In this document: one piece after another, positions 6,179 through 10,718 of the stretch
Position numbering within the stretch: the stretch's first letter is position 1
Layout of the letters: each line of letters begins with the position of its first letter
DNA from: Bacteroidales bacterium
GTDB taxonomy: Bacteria; Bacteroidota; Bacteroidia; Bacteroidales; UBA10428
Reading direction: 5' to 3'
Assembly: GCA_016938095.1 (NCBI GenBank)
Contig: JAFGVG010000311.1
Span: 1 to 10,718 of the forward strand
DNA: 10,718 nt
Notes under the pieces: generated by a model
What the model saw: the letters and a program-made list of their open reading frames with translations, nothing else
Told to the model about the DNA's origin: nothing
The model's database searches: none
Translations under genes and position numbers: made by a program

Positions 6179-6222
6179 CTGGTGTTACTAAAATAAATAT
6201 CGTGCCACCAGTAAACATTTTC

Positions 6223-8259
6223 ATGAAAAAAACCTCATTCTTTTTACTGCTGACCTTATGCCTTTTTCAGGTATTATTCACTGCATCAGCCATTGCACAA
6301 TCACCAGCAGAAGATACCATTACCTTTGATGAAACCTTTGTGACAGCAACCCGTACCAAGCGCAACCTCACCGAAATTCCGGCCAGGGCTTCCATTTTAA
6401 GCGCTGCTGAAATTGCGTCAAGTCCGGCACAACAGGTCGATGACATCCTGCGGTTTGTCCCCGGTATCAATGTTAACCGTTCAGCCGGTATCTATTCCAT
6501 GCGTCCCATGGTAACCCTGCGCGGTTTGTCGGGTGATGAGCAGTCTCAAACCCTGGTGCTGATGAATGGCGTTCCCATCAACACATCGGACGAAGGCGGT
6601 GTGAACTGGAACCGGATTAATTATTTCGATATCGAAAAAATAGAGGTATTCAAGGGCCCCGGGTCTTCCTTATATGGTAACAATGCCATGGGTGGCGTAA
6701 TTAACATTATCACCAGCAAACCGTCAAAGCCACAGGAGATAACAGGAGGCGTAAGTTACGGAACATTTAATACGGTAAGGCAGGATTTGGGATTGCGCAT
6801 AAGAACCGACAAAGACTTTTATGCGGTGATTTCGGAATTTTACCAGCAGAGTGATGGATATATGAATGTGCTGCCGGAAAAAAAGACACCTTATGATACC
6901 GACAGACCGCTTGAAGCCATAGGCCTTTCAACCAGGGCCGGCATGGACCGTAATCCCTGGTTAAAATGGGAATTGCAGTACGATGTTTTCCGCGATAAAC
7001 GGGGCGAAGGCTACCAGGTTTACACCCCCGATGGCGTTTATCGTAATTTCAATACCAACCTGTTCAGGGGTATGTTGCAGGGCGGTGATGGCAAATTTCA
7101 TTACGATGCCAGTGCTTTTTACCAAATGGAACACTACTACGATGTAAACGAAGGTTTCAGAGGTACCAGTTACTTCCGTTACGATGTGGATGCTTACCGC
7201 GAAGAAGCTGGTGGATTGCTGAATTTCAGCCGGGAACTCGGAACCAACAACACCCTTGCAGGAGGAATTGAATACAAAACGGGCAGCATTTCAGGTGGCG
7301 ATTATTACCAAACCAGTCCGTATGACACGGTGACAAACAAGGGCAAAATAGTAACTATGGCAGTTTACGCGCAGGATGAGCTGGGTTTGCTGAATAATAA
7401 AATCAGGCTGGTTGCCGGTTTGCGATTCGACCGGGTAAGGTTTTCCGATGGCGACTATTATACCACAACCCCATGGGAAGAAAGTCCCGAACTCAAAAAT
7501 CACACCTGGACTTCGCTCTCTCCAAGACTGGGATTAAGGTTTAATTTCATCCGCGAAGTCAGCGCCTATGTTTCCTATGCAAAAGGATTCCGTGCTTCCA
7601 TTCTAGACGACCTTACCCGTACAGGCTGGATGTGGGTAGGGCCCAAATATGCCAATCCTGAGCTTGGACCCGAATACATGAACAACTACGAAGCAGGTGT
7701 TGACCTGTTTCCGGTGGACCGGATGAAGATTTCTGTTTCGGCATACCTGGCCAAAGGCAAAGACTTCCTGTATTATGTAGCCACAGGTAACACCCTGTAT
7801 GGTAACCGTCCCATTTACCGCCGCGAAAATGTTACCAATGTTTCCATGAAAGGAGTTGAATTGGAGATTAACTACCCGGTGCTGAAAAATCTAAGCCTTT
7901 CCGCAGGGTACACCTATAGCGAATCAAAAATTGATGCATTTGATGAGCGCCCTGATCTGGAAAACAAATACCTGAAATATGTTCCAAAGCATAAAGCTTC
8001 CGCGGTGGTGAAATGGAGCGGGAAGCCGCTGCATTTTTCACTGATGGCATTGTACAAGAGTGCGCAGTATGCCAATGACGAAAATACCAAAGAAATTGAT
8101 CCTTATTTTACATTCGACCTGCAACTGTCGAAACCATTGCTCAATTGCCTGAACCTGGCACTGGACATTCAGGATGTTTTTGACAACCGGCATATGGAAA
8201 CCATGGAGTATATCTCTCCCGGCAGATTGATTAACGTGCGGCTTTCTTTTGCTTTTTAA
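6223..8259 (+). CDS. TonB-dependent outer-membrane receptor (siderophore/vitamin class)
   Basis: Encodes 678 residues from the ATG at 6223; an in-frame GTG at 6202 would put seven residues before an ideal signal peptide (MKKTSFF, hydrophobic core, cleavage near AIAQ, residue 26). Residues 31-42 (DTITFDETFVTA) contain a probable TonB box. The plug domain (about 38-166) has TLRGL, LVLMNGVPIN and the signature EVFKGPGSSLYGNNAMGGVINI (first part 141-150). The rest is a 22-strand barrel by homology, with the typical end DVFDNRH...PGR and a terminal Phe (LSFAF) for Bam recognition. No carboxypeptidase-like N-terminal extension is present, so it is not a SusC type. It actively imports a scarce ligand using TonB-ExbBD energy, which are encoded elsewhere. 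It is the first gene of the transport operon, with the binding-protein gene 9 nt downstream. The ligand is undetermined: ferric siderophore, heme or a corrinoid. Confidence 0.93.
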   Translation: MKKTSFFLLLTLCLFQVLFTASAIAQSPAEDTITFDETFVTATRTKRNLTEIPARASILSAAEIASSPAQQVDDILRFVPGINVNRSAGIYSMRPMVTLRGLSGDEQSQTLVLMNGVPINTSDEGGVNWNRINYFDIEKIEVFKGPGSSLYGNNAMGGVINIITSKPSKPQEITGGVSYGTFNTVRQDLGLRIRTDKDFYAVISEFYQQSDGYMNVLPEKKTPYDTDRPLEAIGLSTRAGMDRNPWLKWELQYDVFRDKRGEGYQVYTPDGVYRNFNTNLFRGMLQGGDGKFHYDASAFYQMEHYYDVNEGFRGTSYFRYDVDAYREEAGGLLNFSRELGTNNTLAGGIEYKTGSISGGDYYQTSPYDTVTNKGKIVTMAVYAQDELGLLNNKIRLVAGLRFDRVRFSDGDYYTTTPWEESPELKNHTWTSLSPRLGLRFNFIREVSAYVSYAKGFRASILDDLTRTGWMWVGPKYANPELGPEYMNNYEAGVDLFPVDRMKISVSAYLAKGKDFLYYVATGNTLYGNRPIYRRENVTNVSMKGVELEINYPVLKNLSLSAGYTYSESKIDAFDERPDLENKYLKYVPKHKASAVVKWSGKPLHFSLMALYKSAQYANDENTKEIDPYFTFDLQLSKPLLNCLNLALDIQDVFDNRHMETMEYISPGRLINVRLSFAF

Positions 8260-8268
8260 AATGAAACC

Positions 8269-9357
8269 ATGACCGGAAAACTATTTTATATTGCCTTGCT
8301 TTACCTGTTGTTATCAGGCTGTTCAAACAATGGGCCTGATACGGGTGGCAATAAACGGGTTATTACCGATATGCTGGGACGCGAGGTGGAAGTACCGGAA
8401 CAAATCAGCCGGATAGTCGGAATAAGAGCCGGTGCGCTGCGCCTGCTGGTGTATATGAACGCCCGTGATATGATTGCAGGTATTGAAGAGAATGAAAAAG
8501 ATCTTAACCGTCCTTATATGCAGGCCTGGCCGGAACTTGCCGATTTGCCGGTCATTGGACCTTACATGGGCGGAGATGCAGAACTGATTGTTAATACGCG
8601 TCCCGATGTTATTTTTATCACCTTTACCACAACGGGCAATGCCGATGCCTTGCAGAAAAAAACAGGCATTCCGGTAGTGGCGCTCATTTGCAACGAAATA
8701 GGCACAAGCCGGGATACCTTATTTACCTCCTTACGACTCATTGGCAAGATTTTGCATAGGGAACACCGTGCTGATTCACTAATCGGCTATATCACCCAAT
8801 CCATCGAAGAGCTGAATACCCGCACCGACTGTATTAACGATACCTTAAAACCACTCGTATATGTTGGCGGAGTTGCCTACAGCGGAGCTCATGGAATCAA
8901 TTCCACCCAGGCGTACTACCCGCCTTTCACATTCGTTAACGCGCGCAATGCAGCCTCGGAAATCGATAAAAGGCTTGTTTCACAAGTAAAAGGAACGTAT
9001 ATCGACAAAGAGCAGTTGCTGCTGTGGGATCCCGATGTGCTGTTTTTCGACGAATCGGGACTCGACGTTATCCGCCACGACCTTTCGGGTAACAGTCCTT
9101 TAAAAAAAGGACTTGCCGCCATCCGAAACAACCGGGTATATAGTGTGCTTCCATATAACAACTATGCCACCAATTACGAACTGGTGCTGGCCAATGCCTG
9201 GTATGCAGGCAAAGTACTTTATCCCGAAGCTTTTGGTGATATCGATATCGCTTCCAAAACGGGTGAAATACTGGAAGCTTTCCTGGGGAAAAATATTTAT
9301 CAGCAGGTGATGTCGTCTTCGGTTGGTTTCAGAAACCTTCCGGTAAATGAATGGTAA
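8269..9357 (+). CDS. ABC transporter substrate-binding lipoprotein (iron-chelate/corrinoid class)
   Basis: Encodes 362 residues. Signal with lipobox LSGC (Cys 18), so membrane-anchored, as usual for Bacteroidota. The class III (cluster A-II) binding-protein fold is indicated by VITDMLGREVEVP (31-43), RIVGI followed by ALRLLVYM, VIGPYMGGDAELIVNTRPDVIF (starts 95), and the C-lobe segments YIDKEQLLLWDPDVLF (starts 244) and NNRVYSVLP (287-295). A rigid helix joins the lobes in this class. It would take the ligand delivered by the TonB receptor and pass it to the permease. The family includes FepB, FhuD and BtuF relatives, and the sequence alone does not pick one. Its ATG lies 9 nt after the receptor stop; a three-codon ORF (ATG AAA CCA TGA, 8261-8272) fills the junction. 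The 3' end overlaps the permease gene. Confidence 0.9.
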   Translation: MTGKLFYIALLYLLLSGCSNNGPDTGGNKRVITDMLGREVEVPEQISRIVGIRAGALRLLVYMNARDMIAGIEENEKDLNRPYMQAWPELADLPVIGPYMGGDAELIVNTRPDVIFITFTTTGNADALQKKTGIPVVALICNEIGTSRDTLFTSLRLIGKILHREHRADSLIGYITQSIEELNTRTDCINDTLKPLVYVGGVAYSGAHGINSTQAYYPPFTFVNARNAASEIDKRLVSQVKGTYIDKEQLLLWDPDVLFFDESGLDVIRHDLSGNSPLKKGLAAIRNNRVYSVLPYNNYATNYELVLANAWYAGKVLYPEAFGDIDIASKTGEILEAFLGKNIYQQVMSSSVGFRNLPVNEW

Positions 9358-10427
9358 TGCCACAACAAATCATTAACACCTATAAACAATATACCCGTAA
9401 ACGAACGGTTTTTATCGCGGTAAGCCTGTTTGCCCTGGTTGTGCTCGCGCTAATTGCGCTTATATCGGGTACAGCCGATATCACTTTAGGCAATATAGCC
9501 GGACTTTTTACCGGAGACGCACCCGCCATTTCTTCGCAGGTTGTCTTACACATCAGGTTGCCACGCATTTTTGCCGGTATATTGTCGGGTACTGCCCTGG
9601 CTATATCGGGTGCTGTTATGCAAAGCATTTTGCGTAATCCGCTGGCTTCGCCTTTTACCCTGGGTATATCAGGTGCATCGGCTTTTGGTGCGGCCTTTGC
9701 CATTATTGTGCTGGGAGCAGGAAGCAGCTACAGCGGCTCGCACGATGCAGTGATAATTGAAAATCCTTATGTGGTGGCAGGTTCGGCCTTTATATGGAGT
9801 CTGGGCAGTGTTCTGGTAATACTGCTCCTGGCCAGGTACCGCGGGGCCACGCCCGAAATCATCATCTTGTCGGGTATCATCATCAGTTCATTGTTCAGTG
9901 CAGGCATTTCCGCCATGCAGTACTTTGCCGATTCGGTTCAGCTGGCATCCATCGTCTTCTGGACCTTTGGAGACCTGGGCAGGGGATCATGGGAGGAAGT
10001 GATCATCATTACCATCGTGATTATCCCGTTGCTGTTGTTTTTTCTATGGCAGCGCTGGAATTACAGGTCACTGCAATCCGGTGACGAACATGCCCGGAGC
10101 CTTGGGGTGAACGTACAACGTGTGCGATTAACGGGTATGGTAACCGCTTCACTTGCCACCTCGGTGGTTGTGGCCTTTTACGGCATCATTGCTTTTGTTG
10201 GACTGGTGGTTCCGCATATCGTCCGCCGCATAACAGGGGGCGATGAACAATTTGTAATACCCGCATCGGCGGTTTTCGGGGGTCTGTTTCTGCTGCTTTC
10301 CGATACCCTTGCGCGTACGGTCATTTCACCGGTGATTTTACCGGTTGGCATCCTGACCTCCTTTATAGGTGCCCCATTGTTTTTGTTTTTACTGATTAAG
10401 GGTATGGGAAAAGATTATTGGTCGTAA
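9351..10427 (+). CDS. FecCD/BtuC-family ABC transporter permease
   Basis: Encodes up to 358 residues, the normal size for this family. Hydrophobic segments through the whole length fit about ten membrane helices. Family signatures are clear: RLPRIFAGILSG (67-78), SGAVMQSILRNPLASP (starts 85), GISGASAFGAAF, and near the end FVGLVVPHIVRR, the SAVFGGLFLLLSDTLART stretch and PVGILTSFIGAPLFLFLL. The subunit forms a dimer in the inner membrane and works with the ATPase encoded next. Two in-frame starts lie in the overlap with the binding-protein gene, 9351 and 9357; the second forms TAATG with its stop, a typical coupling junction, and could be the true start (356 residues). Transport operon, third gene. 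Confidence 0.95.
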   Translation: MVMPQQIINTYKQYTRKRTVFIAVSLFALVVLALIALISGTADITLGNIAGLFTGDAPAISSQVVLHIRLPRIFAGILSGTALAISGAVMQSILRNPLASPFTLGISGASAFGAAFAIIVLGAGSSYSGSHDAVIIENPYVVAGSAFIWSLGSVLVILLLARYRGATPEIIILSGIIISSLFSAGISAMQYFADSVQLASIVFWTFGDLGRGSWEEVIIITIVIIPLLLFFLWQRWNYRSLQSGDEHARSLGVNVQRVRLTGMVTASLATSVVVAFYGIIAFVGLVVPHIVRRITGGDEQFVIPASAVFGGLFLLLSDTLARTVISPVILPVGILTSFIGAPLFLFLLIKGMGKDYWS

Positions 10428-10442
10428 TTTTACCGCACAGGA

Positions 10443-10718
10443 ATGAAAATACGCATACACGACATAGAATTCAGCTACAACGGAACCCCTGCACTATCGG
10501 GCGTAACCGGATCGATTGCCAAAGGTGATTTTGTTGCCCTGGTGGGTCCCAATGGCTCGGGAAAAAGCACGCTGATCAAGTGCATCAACGGCATTCTGAA
10601 AATCCGAAAAGGCACCGTGCTGATTGACGAGCAAACCTTGCCGTCGATTCGTCCCGAAACACTCGCCAGACATATGGGCTATGTGCCGCAAAACGAACCC
10701 CGCAACCTTCCGCTCACG
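10443..10718 (+). CDS. ABC transporter ATP-binding protein (FecE/BtuD type), 3' truncated by window edge
   Basis: The first 92 codons are present and the frame stays open to the end of the window. It begins MKIRIHDIEFSY, with an A-loop Tyr at 12 (SYNG), a Walker A motif GPNGSGKST (35-43) and a Q-loop (YVPQ, Q83), all where expected for this family of about 250-270 residues. The LSGGQ signature, Walker B and H-loop lie beyond the window. It starts 15 nt after the permease stop and would energise import by that permease. No separate promoter is visible in the short gap, so it is almost certainly part of the same operon. Confidence 0.95.
   Translation, partial: MKIRIHDIEFSYNGTPALSGVTGSIAKGDFVALVGPNGSGKSTLIKCINGILKIRKGTVLIDEQTLPSIRPETLARHMGYVPQNEPRNLPLT

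Larger units (their letters stand above)
5871..6222. other. Divergent intergenic region between kinase and receptor operons
   Basis: These 352 nt separate two divergent operons and contain no supported gene. From left to right they hold the kinase leader and its promoter (5927-5958), the heptad repeat (5980-6070), about 75 nt of plain sequence (6071-6140), two TTTCTG direct repeats (6141-6146 and 6150-6155) and the receptor promoter motif (6171-6178). I saw no cobalamin riboswitch, which would need far more leader than the roughly 40 nt available before the receptor gene, and no recognisable Fur box. Confidence 0.7.

Noticed and set aside
6202..6222. GTG start seven codons upstream of the TonB receptor ATG
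   Set aside because: It puts polar residues and a Pro pair ahead of a textbook signal peptide; the ATG at 6223 fits the family better.
6071..6222. Cobalamin riboswitch or other structured leader upstream of the TonB receptor
   Set aside because: The predicted leader is only about 40 nt, and no B12-box-like sequence or extended base pairing was seen.

Overview
The window looks like chromosomal DNA from a member of the Bacteroidota, probably Bacteroidales-like. The evidence is the density of lipoprotein signal peptides, the lack of Shine-Dalgarno sequences, promoter-like motifs of the Bacteroidota type (TAnnTTTG near -7), a TPR/LytS-type histidine kinase paired with a LytTR regulator, and a TonB-dependent receptor next to a lipidated ABC binding protein. 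No RNA genes, CRISPR arrays or insertion sequences were seen.

Layout from left to right. A plus-strand lipoprotein gene of unknown function (32-916) faces a minus-strand cluster, and the two meet at one compact bidirectional terminator (937-964). In transcription order the minus-strand cluster is: a TPR-containing sensor histidine kinase (5870-3789), a LytTR response regulator overlapping it by 23 nt (3811-3095), a 187-nt gap, a lipoprotein with a short collagen-like tract and two repeat modules (2907-2050), and 22 nt later a beta-helix-like lipoprotein with a duplicated module and Asp/Asn/Gly-rich loops (2027-963). A non-coding region (5871-6222) follows. It holds outward-facing candidate promoters on both sides and a 91-bp degenerate heptanucleotide tandem repeat. 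To its right is a plus-strand transport operon: TonB-dependent outer-membrane receptor (6223-8259), lipidated substrate-binding protein (8269-9357), FecCD/BtuC-type permease (9351-10427) and the first 92 codons of the ABC ATPase (10443 to the window edge).

How the genes may work together. The right operon encodes a complete path from outer membrane to cytoplasm for an iron-chelate, heme or corrinoid type of substrate. The sequence does not fix which one, and no cobalamin riboswitch is visible. The left cluster reads as an envelope-sensing two-component system followed by two secreted lipoproteins that are plausible regulatory targets or surface partners; that link rests only on gene order. 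The most notable points are the heptad repeat between the two divergent operons (which also creates a false 58-residue extension of the kinase reading frame), the kinase's apparent lipoprotein anchor plus transmembrane segment, and the pairing of the kinase/regulator with repeat-rich surface lipoproteins.
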